This document shows positions 45,027 through 54,846 of a stretch of DNA of 64,000 bases, one piece after another (the first letter of the stretch is position 1; each line of letters opens with the position of its first letter). This stretch comes from Zea mays (Eukaryota > Streptophyta > Magnoliopsida > Poales > Poaceae): assembly GCF_902167145.1 (NCBI RefSeq), contig NC_050099.1, positions 16,692,434 through 16,756,433 on the forward strand, in the 5' to 3' direction. Position numbers and translations under genes: made by a program. Under the pieces are notes generated by a model that searched no databases, was not told where the DNA came from, and saw nothing but the letters and a program-made list of their open reading frames with translations.

Positions 45027-48000
45027 TGTAATACCCAACTTGTAATTTGTGGAGGATAACCTAAAAGGAGAAATGATATTCCTGTGTATATACGTGTGTT
45101 ACCCATATTTATCATTCCATGAGAATATCACATGAAGACAAATAAATAAATAACAAAAGTTACCCAAAAACAAATTATGCATCATGCTGGGATTTTCTTT
45201 TATGTGCACATCATGAAAAGATAAAATAACAGTGTGACAAGAAATATAGTGGAATTTAAAATCCAAAAGGAATTGTAAAATTTAGAAAAGAGAAGAAAAT
45301 AATAATTTTGTGGATAAAAATAAGTAAATAAAAATATATTATTCCTCCACTAGAAGCTTGAATTTGTATACTTGACTCAAATCTAAATTGGACATTTGAA
45401 GTTCTAAACATAGTGTGAAACTCAGAAAAATAAATAATAATGAAAGGAGAATTTATCTTTACATTTAAATTATATTTGAGATCCTAAAAATTTTAAACAG
45501 GGTTTTGAATTTGAAGTGGATATTTGAGACTTGAAATAGGAAACTTAAATTTAAATTGAATTTGGAGCACAAACTTGAAAGGAAATAGGAAAAGAAAATA
45601 GAAAAGCCTTGAAATGACTTTGGGCCGGCTTCACGCCACTTCGGCCCACCAAAAATCAAACACCCGCTGCGCACTACCTCACGGGCTTCCGCTCACTGGC
45701 GGGCGAGACCGATGCGTCAAGCGCATAAACACCGTTGGGCGCGCACGTTACTGTTGGCTGGGACCCGCGGGTCAGTCGCAGCCACGAGTTACCTTCCCTG
45801 TTTTCGCTGAGACCTACAGGTGGGTCCTAGTGGGCGCTCCTGTAGATCTTCTCCTCCGTGCCGCTTTTGTCGCATGGACTGGCACAACGAGCTGGCGATG
45901 GCGGAGGATCCACCCGTACCAGCTCTGCTGCTACCCCACAACGGCCTCACCGAAACGCACGGAGTAGCAAGTCGGCCGATTCGTCAATCGCCCCTGGGAT
46001 CTCGCCGGTCATTCCGCCACCGCCTTGGCTGTTGGATCGACCGAGTCCCTCGCCGCCAGACTCTGCGAAATCCGCGGCTCAGTCTACAACAACCTGACCG
46101 ATTCCCTCGCGACCTCGTCTATGCTTGCTTCGCCGAATCGCGTGCCGCCGCCTTGGATTGGGCGCTTGCCTCTCCCTACACGTACATCCTCTCGGCCGTT
46201 GGTCAGTCGTCTGCGCTGGCCATGTTTCTTCCGCTCTTCTTCCCCCAAATCCGCACCGAGCTCAACATACCGTGCGCTTCCGATGGAACCACTCCAATCC
46301 TCCTTGCCTACTTCTACCGAGCCTATCTATTGACCTCCCCAAGCGCTTCCCCTTTCCAAGTCATCGTATCTCCAGCCAAACACCACGCGGGTACAGAGAG
46401 AGAGTGGAAGCGCCACCGCGCCTGTGACTCGCCTGTGCCTGCTCTCAGCTTTTGGCGGGGGAAATCACCTACCGGAGCTGCTGGGCGCGCCTCTCCGTGG
46501 CGGCAAATCTCAGCGTGGGAGACTTCGGTGAGCCTTTTCTTTTCTGTTCTACTGCAATCCTAGGATCCGAAAGCGTCTTGTGGCATCCGATTTGGGATTC
46601 CAAATCGCCGCCGTTGTCTGGCGACGGCGCCGCCGCGGCTGGCGAGTGCCACCATGTCTGGCTAACCGCGGGCGAAGATCCTGGGCGCCGCCGTGTGGAA
46701 CATCGCCGGTGACTGCCACTCCGGCTGCTCCTACGGTCGCGGCCTGGTGTCGTGGGATTGAAGACGATCCAGGGACCGTTGGATTCGGAAAGGGCGGGTG
46801 AGATTAGAATCCATTGCGCTGGTTCGGCGTAATCGGCTCAGGATCGTCGATCTGATAATGGATGGCCTAGATTAGACGGTAGTGGAACGCTTCGTCGTGA
46901 TCGATGAGAACCGTTGATCTGGCGATGACCGGTAGACAACGTGTTTCGCGCAGAATGATCTAGTACGTCCAATCCCGATCGGGCGGTTGCCGTTTGGTAA
47001 CGGTTCGCGAGTATAGGAATCTAATCCGAGCCCTTGATTTCCAATCGGACGGCCGTAGTGTCCCCATACCTCTTCGCCATGCTATTTTTCTAAAGAGACC
47101 CTACGCTTTACATATATCAACCCGCAGTTCAGTTAACAGTGCTCTGGGTCTTAGGAAATATTTGCACCGTAGCCCCTGCACTTCTCTGTATTTGAGGCCC
47201 AGTCCAGAGAACAGAAAACCAGAGAAAAATAAATTAGAAATATATTTCTAGTGCAAAAATAATTGCTAGAATTTGTATAATCCATAGAAAATTCATGTTA
47301 GCTCCAAATTGAGCCATTCCACTTTCTAAATTTTTGTAATTTAATTCTCTATCACCTAGAGCCTCTGTTTTGTCATGAAAACAGTAAGAAATTTAATTCC
47401 TCACTTAATCCTATTTTAAACCCATAAAATCTTTGAAAATCCATAACTTAAAATCTATAACTCCAAAAATTACGATTCCTGTTCCTAGGATTTTATTTTA
47501 ATGTGTAGATTATTACTGTGTATTTTTTATATATGTTTGGTGTAATGTTAATTTCTCTATATGCACTGTTCTTGTTTGTATTGTGGCGAGTAGAAGAGCC
47601 CGTTGCTGAGGATACTGGTGAGCAGCAGGTTGAAGTAGCTGAGCAGGAGCTCATTGAAGGCAAGTTGTGCCCTTGACCACATTTTACCCAATAATATTCT
47701 TTAATATCATTTATCCATGCATAGGTTAATTTTGATGGGACCCAATAGGTCACCCTAGATTGTTTATCTCATTACCTTGTATACCCCTGAATCACTTGGG
47801 TAGTTTGCTATTGCTTTACATGGTTTTGGGATAATCATTTATTACCTCTATGTTCCAATTCTTTTTGTTATTCTATTTATGTTCATGTTGAGATCATTAA
47901 TGTTAATTGGAACATAGAGCTTAACTTGAGAACCACGTGCCACCACAAGGGTTTAATGGGACGCCCTTGGCTGACTAATTAGGAAAGCTAGTGGAAGACT

Positions 48001-48873
48001 ACCTTACCCGAAAGGGGCAAGGGCAGTAGGGGAGTGGTCAGTGTAGGGAGGTCCTTGGTTGATTTTGCTGCGATGGCGGTCAGCCAAGAACCCTGCATTG
48101 GAACTTCCTATAAACTGTAGCGGGTTTTTGGAAGCTAGTGGAACTTTGTAAAGGCCTCGTAGTGTTGCCCTGCCGCGCTTCCTAGGTAGAGGTGTATGGG
48201 ATTCGCGACCCCTTGGCAGATGGGTAACATGACTTGTGGGTAAAGGGTACAACCTCTGCAGAGTGTAAAACTGGTATACTAGCCGAGCTCACGGTCATGA
48301 GCAGCTCAGGACTCTCTGATGTTTAAATTATGGAACTTAAATTCAATTTTGTCATTTGCATATGCATGGGTTTATTATTAATTTTGTTCTATTACTTTAT
48401 TTAAGGTTTGGTATTTACTTACACTTAGTAATTGCTAATAAAATTTTGACCAACTACTTAAAAGCAATGCTCAGCTTTAACCATTCTCTTTGATAAGCCT
48501 TACACTCCATGAGCTCCCACCTTTGGTGAGTTCATGTCACATTATTCCCCACGACTTGTTGAGCGATGAACGTGTGTGAGCTCACTCTTGCTGTCTCACA
48601 CCCCCCCACAGGAGAAGAGCAGGTGGTTTAGGAGGAGCCACAAGGCGAGGAGTATGATCTGATCTAGGTGGCGTTTCTCAGTTGACATTGGCGCCGACGA
48701 TCCTTAGTTCGTTTTATGTTTATTCTTTTATTTTGTATTAAGTCTTCCGCTATGTAATAAATACTCTGATGTTTTATGACATTTATCTCTATACACTCTG
48801 TTATTATATATGTTGTCTTCTTGGCGCATGTATGAGATGCACCTGGCTTTGTTCCTTAAAGCCGGGTGTGACA
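45027..48873 (+). repeat. 3' LTR (3,847 bp) of the chromovirus
   Basis: Same length and ends as the 5' LTR. Examples of differences are the CTTTTATGTG versus CTTTTGTGTG, GCGATGGCGG versus GCGATGGTGG and CGATTTGGGA versus CGATTTGTGA positions. No indels were seen. Confidence 0.92.
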
Positions 48874-49388
48874 AATTAGCTGTTACTAGTTTAGTGTGCA
48901 TATGTATCAACATATTTGTTACCTTGGTCTTCATCTAATATTTGCTAACCTAATAGCCAGGTGTATTTGGCTCCACCACAATCAAATTCTAAAACCTAAT
49001 AATTGCTAATTGGCTGGATCCAAGTAGACATTTAAATCATAATAATGTGTTGCTAATTTTGGTCAATACAATATTCTTGATAATCAAAATTGATATGGTG
49101 CTTTGGTAGCTAATAGGTGCATATGAGTGCCAGATTAATATGTGATGAATCTATATCTATAAAACATGATATACAAGGATCAAAATAGGTATGTCATTTT
49201 TAGGTACATTTTGTGTACATGCCAAGAAAAACTTTTAATTGTATAGATTTGATCTAAATAGCATTGTCATTAACAGAAACACTGAGTGGGTAATATATAT
49301 TAGATGATATTGCTACTTCAAGTAAAAACTAAAGATATGATATCTCTATGTAAAATAGAGAAATTTATTGCTCATGGTTGCTCAAGTC

Positions 49389-49395
49389 TATATAA
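49389..49395 (+). promoter_or_regulatory. First TATA box of DEFL copy 5 (duplicated promoter)
   Basis: TATATAA inside the upstream copy of a 50-bp tandem duplication. Transcripts from here could include an ATG at 49424 that opens a short uORF. Confidence 0.6.
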
Positions 49396-49438
49396 TCAGA
49401 GCCCCCACAACAATTTATTGCTCATGGTTGCTCAAGTC

Positions 49439-49445
49439 TATATAA
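49439..49445 (+). promoter_or_regulatory. Second TATA box of DEFL copy 5
   Basis: TATATAA 91 bp before the ATG, closer than in copies 1-4 because of the leader deletion. Confidence 0.65.
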
Positions 49446-49529
49446 TCAGAGCCCCACAACCAGAAAGCATACAAGCGTCATCAAGGCACTAAGTATCCTC
49501 TACTTGAAAAAAGCCATCCCTAGAGCTCC

Positions 49530-49796
49530 ATGGCGTTCTCGAAGAAGACTCTTGTTGTTCTCGTTGTTCCAATATTGTTAGCTCTTCTTGCTTCGACCAT
49601 GCCAGCAAGCCAAGGCGGTCGAGCCCTCTTAGGAGGGGAACAATGCTCCACGTCTAACAATTGCAATGAGCAGTTGTGTGGAGCAACATGTGCCGTCTTA
49701 GGGGAGAATGCTATTGGGATATGCAAGGTTGTTGGAGGGATCTCCTCCTGTTGTTGTGTCCCAAAACCATCCACATCCTTCAACAACCAACTCTAG
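49530..49796 (+). CDS. Secreted defensin-like cysteine-rich peptide, copy 5
   Basis: 88 codons with normal ATG, signal peptide and all eight cysteines in array spacing. The peptide ends SFNNQL, close to copy 3, and the mature part is the array consensus. Its promoter is unusual, with two TATA boxes 50 bp apart and a shortened leader, so expression may differ from copies 2 and 3. The 11.1-kb retrotransposon lies about 650 bp upstream of the ATG and could separate the gene from distal enhancers. Confidence 0.85.
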   Translation: MAFSKKTLVVLVVPILLALLASTMPASQGGRALLGGEQCSTSNNCNEQLCGATCAVLGENAIGICKVVGGISSCCCVPKPSTSFNNQL

Positions 49797-51671
49797 CTGG
49801 TTCACAGATTCATCATTGTTCTCATTCAATATTGAGAATGTCACGTTTTGTTAGAAAAAATAATATGTATTGTAAGGGACAAGATGTGTGGCACAATATA
49901 TTACATCCATGCTAGGATGGCAAATAAGTAAAGGTTTGTATTTTAAAACAAAATTTAATATATAACATGGTATTGCAATATTTTTATTGTGACGATATGC
50001 TTGAAGATTCCACATCTTGCCTTGTTTTCACCTTATCATCCCAATTCTTTATGACCCGTGTTAATCGTTTGGATGTGTTTTCCTTCTTGTTGTTGTGTGT
50101 TGCATTGTGGCTACATTTGCTACCCTGACATTATGTAGTCCTCATAAGTAGTATGTTTTTATTACTCGTATTGGGACTATCAAATTTTCTAGGCGGGGCC
50201 AATATCACCTCGTTCATAGTTAATGTACCAGAAATTGTGATAGGAGATGCAACTCCTACAAAGGGCGCAATGTTAATAATGAATTAAGTGGGGTTCAAAC
50301 AGTGAAGGTTATCAGTTAGTTTTCTAACAATGATGATGGGATCAACCCCTTGTAGATCATTGTAACCTCTAGAAATCATACCTCGGTTACACGTCTTGAT
50401 GCCGACTCGAGGTCGATTATTGGAAACTCCTTTGATCTTGAGGGAAATGTAAAAATGGTTTGTAGAATACGTTCCAACAAAGTGGGTCATGGGAAACTCA
50501 GTGATCTATCTATCTAATTGGAAAATATAATCTATTAATCAATTTACCCTTTTTATGACTAAACCTCTTCTAGCACCCTCGGTGCCAAGCTAATCTTTCT
50601 TCAAGATCTTTCAACATTCTAGGTGGCCTTTGTCGTCTTATGGTACCCCCATTATGTTATTACTTTATGGATACTTTAGAGAGGTGTTCATTGCGATGAA
50701 TCGACTTTGTCGACCTCATGTATAGCTTATCTATACAGATCTATCTTTGTTGTTTATCTTGAATGTGTGCAACGTAGATGATCAATCTCGGGCTACTTTG
50801 TTTCTAGATTTGACATCCATGCAATTTATGTTAGTTTGGTTGTTGAGGAAAGAAAATAGATGATGGTGAAAAGGATGATCTAACTAATCCAAGTAATCCA
50901 ATGCACATCTTGAAGCTTTTGGTTGTTTAACTTTTTGGCAAAATTTCATTGATGCTAGAGAAGAGGGCATCGACCTGAGCTTCTACTGACCTAGTTTATG
51001 GTCTATTATGCCTCATGGTAGAAAGTTTGGAACCTGGCAACAAGATCAAAGGCGTCCAAATTTGTACTCTTCCTACTAAATCTTAATATGACAAGAAACT
51101 CCTAAACCTCTACCGAGTTCACGTTTAAGGAAATTTTGACCAATTGTCCATCAATTAGCTGTTACTAGTTTAGTGTGCATATGTATCAACATATTTGCTA
51201 CCACGTTCTTCATCTAATATTTGCTAACCTCATAGCCATGTGTATTTGGCTCCACCACAATCAAATTCTAGAACCTAATAATTGCTAATTGGCTGGATCC
51301 AAGTAGACCATAATAATGGGTTGCTAATTTTGGTCAGTACAATATTCTTGATAATCAAAATTGATATGGTGCTTTGGTAGCTAATAAGTGCATATGAGTG
51401 CTAGATTAATATGTGATGAATCTATATCATTAAAACATGATATACAAGGATCAAAATAGGTATGACATTTTTAGGTACATTTTGTATACATGCCAAGAAA
51501 AACTTTTAATTGTATAGATTTGATCTAAATAGCATTGTCATTAACATAAACATTGAGTGGGTAATATATATTAGATGATATTGCTATTACAAGTAAAAAC
51601 TAAATATATGATATCTCTATGTAAAATAACAGAAATTGGTTGCTCATGGTTAATTTGTTATTGCTCAAGTC

Positions 51672-51678
51672 TATATAA
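51672..51678 (+). promoter_or_regulatory. TATA box of DEFL pseudogene 6
   Basis: TATATAA in the conserved context; the promoter is preserved although the gene is destroyed. Confidence 0.55.
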
Positions 51679-51726
51679 TCAGAGCCCCACATGCAAAAAA
51701 CCAGAAAGCATACATGCAAAAAAACC

Positions 51727-51882
51727 ATGGTGTTCTCTAATTCTATACGTGCAAGGTTGTTGGAGGGATCTCCTCCTGTTGTTGTGTCCCAAAACGATCC
51801 ACATCCTTCAACAACCAACTCTAGCTGGTTCACAAATTCATCATTTCCCTCATTCAATATTGAGAATGTCACGTTTTGTTAG
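51727..51882 (+). pseudogene. Defensin-like peptide copy 6, rearranged remnant
   Basis: After ATG and about four codons, a piece of 5' leader (ATTCTATACGTGCAA) has been joined to the distal coding region at GTGCAAGGTTG. About 165 bp encoding the signal peptide and the first cysteines are lost and the rest is out of frame. The last cysteine-coding block (TCCTGTTGTTGTGTC) is still visible at DNA level. The surviving ATG frame reads to 51882 with no cysteine pattern. Confidence 0.85.
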
Positions 51883-52303
51883 AAAAAAAAAATATGTATT
51901 GTAAGGGACAATATGTGTGGCACAATGTATTACATTCATGCTAGGATGGCAAATAAGTAATGGTTTGTATTTTAAAACAAAATTTAATGGACAACATGGT
52001 ATTGCAAACTTTCCATTGTGATGATATGCTTGAATATTCCACATCTTGCCTTCTTTTCACATTATCATCCTAATTCTTTATGACATGTGTTAAGCGTTTG
52101 GATGTGTTTTCCTTCTTGTTGTTGTGCGTTGCATTGTGGCTACATTTGCTACCCTGACATTATGTAGTCCTAAAAAATAGTATGTTCTTATTGCTCGTAT
52201 AGGAACTATTAATTTTTCTAGGCGTCGCCAATATCACCTGTTTGATAGTTAATGTGCCAAAAATTGTGATTTTAGGAGATGCAACTCCTATAACGGACAC
52301 CAT

Positions 52304-52784
52304 TGTAACACCCAAAATATTATTTTGAAAGTTTGATACAAGTTCTCCACAAATTTTGATATTCCAATAAGAATTTTCTTAATTTTGAAGCTGCATCACC
52401 TAAAATAAACATGTTCCTAATAAAGATTTAAACAAAATAACATCTATATGAATTTGGTCATCCCTTGGTTGAATTACATATTTTTAAGTACCCTCTTAAG
52501 AATTGTCTTTCACTAGGGATTATTGTTGGGTGTATGAACTGCATATTTAAAAGTATTTGTTTAAATATGATAACAAATAAATGAATTATTAAAACTATGT
52601 TTTTGCATTCATATCTGTGCATTTGATCTTAAGTTTTCAAACTTAAAACATAGTGGAAATTGTAGTTTGAACCAAATTAGAAAATAGAAATAGAAATAAA
52701 ATAGAAAAAAAGACATCTCTACATGCGGGCCGCGTCCTGGTCACGACTTTATACGACCTCTCCCTCTCGCGCCCTCATGGACCA
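52304..52784 (+). repeat. 5' fragment of an unidentified LTR
   Basis: Array homology stops at 52303 and a sequence beginning TGTAACACCC starts, as in Tekay/Del-type LTRs. After 481 bp it is cut by a Cinful-like LTR. It shows no coding domain. The host bases before it end in ACCAT. Confidence 0.6.
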
Positions 52785-53405
52785 TGTTGGAGACTTGTTC
52801 TCAAATGCTATGAGTTAAGAACAAGGCAACACAAAATGTTAATGGTTAAAGACCTTCGTCTTTCGAAGCATTATCTCTCTAAGGATATAATGATCTTCAG
52901 ACGAATGTTATGAAGGACATACCTTCATCATCTCAGCATATAATAATGAAAGTAGAGAAGCATATGAAACATGGAAGATAATATGAGCAATTATCTTGAA
53001 TTGTATTTTCATTATCTCGTCATGTACAAAAATTAATAACAATGAATTACATTTATACCTTCGGCTTGATAGAAGGTATAAGTCCAAGAGTGACGTGCGA
53101 GTGAATACCAGTCAGCGTGAACAATACCGGGGTACTGTTCATCTATTTATAGGCACGGGACACAGCCCGAACAAAATTACATTTGTATCCTCGATAACTA
53201 ATCATAACCAAAACACAAATCATCAAGGACTAAACAGTCTTTTACTCTTTAAGTCAGTGCTGCCCTTCGTCTCAAGGCATTGTCATGCCAAAGCTCCCTA
53301 AATTGTAGCTTCGGCTTGTACCTTCGTGTTGTGTTAGTTTGCATATCACACTGTTGAAGGTGTTTTTGCTTGGAGGACCTTCGGAGAAGAAGAAGGCCCC
53401 CAACA
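52785..53405 (-). repeat. 3' LTR of a minus-strand Cinful/Zeon-like element
   Basis: A 621-bp LTR from TGTTGGGGGCCTTC (53405, minus strand) to GTCTCCAACA (52785), with CTTCGG motifs. TATAAATA lies on the minus strand at 53144-53151. The right flank is a purine-rich tract, so this is a 3' LTR with its interior to the right. The left flank GACCA (52780-52784) would be the target duplication. Confidence 0.8.
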
Positions 53406-53447
53406 GTAGCCCCTTCGCGGTGCTAGATCGTTTTTCGTAACGAGCTC
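53406..53447 (-). other. Interior edge and polypurine tract of the minus-strand Cinful-like element
   Basis: 42 bp remain of this element's interior; on the minus strand it ends GCGAAGGGGCTAC against the LTR. The rest is displaced by the Huck-like insertion at 53448. AGCTC (53443-53447) would be the duplicated target. Confidence 0.6.
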
Positions 53448-53939
53448 TGTCGGGTACCGTAATTAGGGGTACCCCCAACACTCCTAAACACGGTTGGTAA
53501 CCACCATCAGCACAAGCTACAGAGACTGATGGGCACGATTCAGGTCAAGGCTTCGTCTACCCAAGGGACGCGATCTCGCCTCGCCCGAGCCCGGCCTCGA
53601 GCGGGAACAGTAGTCCCGGACGAATTCACGCCTCGCCCGAGGGCCTCCTCAAGCGACGGGCGCACCCTCGACTCGCCCAAAGCCCAACTCGGGCAGGCTT
53701 CGTTGTGAAGCAACCTTGGCCAAATCTCCTCACCAACCGACCGTATGGCAGGCACATTCAATGCGGGGATCGCCTGACACCTTATCCTGACACACGTGCC
53801 TCAGTCGGCAAGGTCGAAGTGACCGCAATCACTTCACCCTTTCACTGACCGACCTGACAGGAAAACAGCGTCGCTCGCCCCGCCCCGACTACTGTGCCAC
53901 CCACCAGGGTGAGGCTGACAACAGCCAAGTTTAGCCTCG

Positions 53940-54160
53940 GGCGCAACAGGAAGCTCCGCCTCGCCCGACCTCAGGCCTCGGCCTCGGAAGGAGGTCTCCG
54001 CCTCGCCCGACCCCAGGGCTCGGCCTCAACCTCAGCCTCGGAAGCTGGTCTCCGCCTCGCCCGACCCCAGGGCTCGGCCTCAACCTCGGCCTTGGGAGGA
54101 ATCGCGTCCTCGCCCGACCCCGGCATCGGTCTCAGGAGAAGTCTCCGCCTCGCCCGACCT
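53940..54160 (+). repeat. Tandem ~60-bp GC-rich repeats in Huck-like LTR
   Basis: Phrases CCGCCTCGCCCGACC and GGGCTCGGCCTCAACCTC recur at about 54-60 bp spacing, at least four times. Confidence 0.65.
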
Positions 54161-54540
54161 TGGGCTCGGACCGACCGCACCACAGGGGATACATCATTAC
54201 CCTACCCCTAGCTAGCTCAGGCTACGGGGGAACAAGACTGGTGTCCCATCTGTCTCGCCCTGGTAACAAGTAATGATGGCTCCCCGCGTGGGTCCATGAC
54301 GACGGTGGTTCTCAGCCCCCTACGGAAGCAAGGAGACGTCAGCAAGATCCCAGCAGCACCGACAGCTGTGCTTCTACAGGGCCCAGGCACTCCTCCGACG
54401 GCCAAGATACTGCGTACACAGGGCTCTAGCACCTCTCCGACAGCCACGTTGGCATGTACACAGGGCTCAGGCACCTCTCTGCCAGACACGTTAGCGCATA
54501 GCTACACCCCCATTGTACACCTGGACCCTCTCCTTGCATC

Positions 54541-54548
54541 TATAAAAG
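54541..54548 (+). promoter_or_regulatory. TATA box of Huck-like LTR
   Basis: TATAAAAG followed by GGAGG, about 245 bp before the LTR end. Confidence 0.6.
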
Positions 54549-54786
54549 GGAGGTCCAGGGCCTTCATGCGGGAGGGTCGCGCGGGGGAACGAGCTGACGA
54601 ACAGGCTCACTCTCTCTCTCTCGTGAACGCTTGTAACCCCTACTATGAGCGCACCCCCCTGGTGCGGGATAACACGAGCCGCGTTTCTCCCTTGTGTTCC
54701 CTCTCGCGCCAACCCATCTGGGCTGGGACACGCAGTGACAAATTTACTTGTCGGTCCAGGGACCCCCCGGGGTCGAAACGGCGATA

Positions 54787-54804
54787 GTTGGCGCGCCAGG
54801 TAGT
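54787..54804 (+). other. Primer-binding site of Huck-like element
   Basis: GTTGGCGCGCCAGGTAG immediately after the LTR. Confidence 0.7.
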
Positions 54805-54846
54805 GGCCTGCTGCGTGTTAACAAACAACTTCCCGTTGAGTTCTAG

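Larger units (their letters stand above)
37773..48873 (+). mobile_element. 11,101-bp Tekay/Del-like Ty3/gypsy chromovirus, young but defective
   Basis: Two LTRs of exactly 3,847 bp with TG/CA ends flank a 3,407-bp interior. The element is bounded by the 5-bp duplication AATTA (37768-37772 and 48874-48878). It has a PBS TGGTATCAGAG, a chromovirus-type pol remnant and a polypurine tract before the 3' LTR. Gag is missing and pol is broken in several places. By eye the LTRs differ at about a dozen positions, which implies recent insertion. Confidence 0.9.
49363..49462 (+). repeat. 50-bp tandem duplication of the copy 5 core promoter
   Basis: The block from TTTATTGCTCATGG through TATATAATCAGAGCCC and CCACAAC occurs twice in a row with a 50-bp offset. 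Other array copies have one. The 5' leader just after it lacks about 35 bp present in copies 1-4. Confidence 0.8.
37295..50683. repeat. Array unit 5, split by an 11.1-kb retrotransposon
   Basis: Unit sequence lies at 37295-37772 and 48874-50683. Removing the element and one AATTA leaves about 2,283 bp. The insertion lies in the 5' flank, about 650 bp upstream of the DEFL copy 5 start codon. Confidence 0.9.
50684..52303. repeat. Array unit 6, partial (1,620 bp)
   Basis: The last unit carries a rearranged gene remnant and stops where a retrotransposon LTR begins (52304). The flanks are noncoding. Confidence 0.88.
53448..54786 (+). repeat. 5' LTR of Huck-like element
   Basis: Runs from TGTCGGGTACC to GGCGATA; the expected terminal CA reads TA. 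A TATA box lies at 54541-54548. From 53940 to 54150 it carries short tandem repeats of the CCTCGCCCGACC...GGCCTC type, about 60 bp each. Confidence 0.8.
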
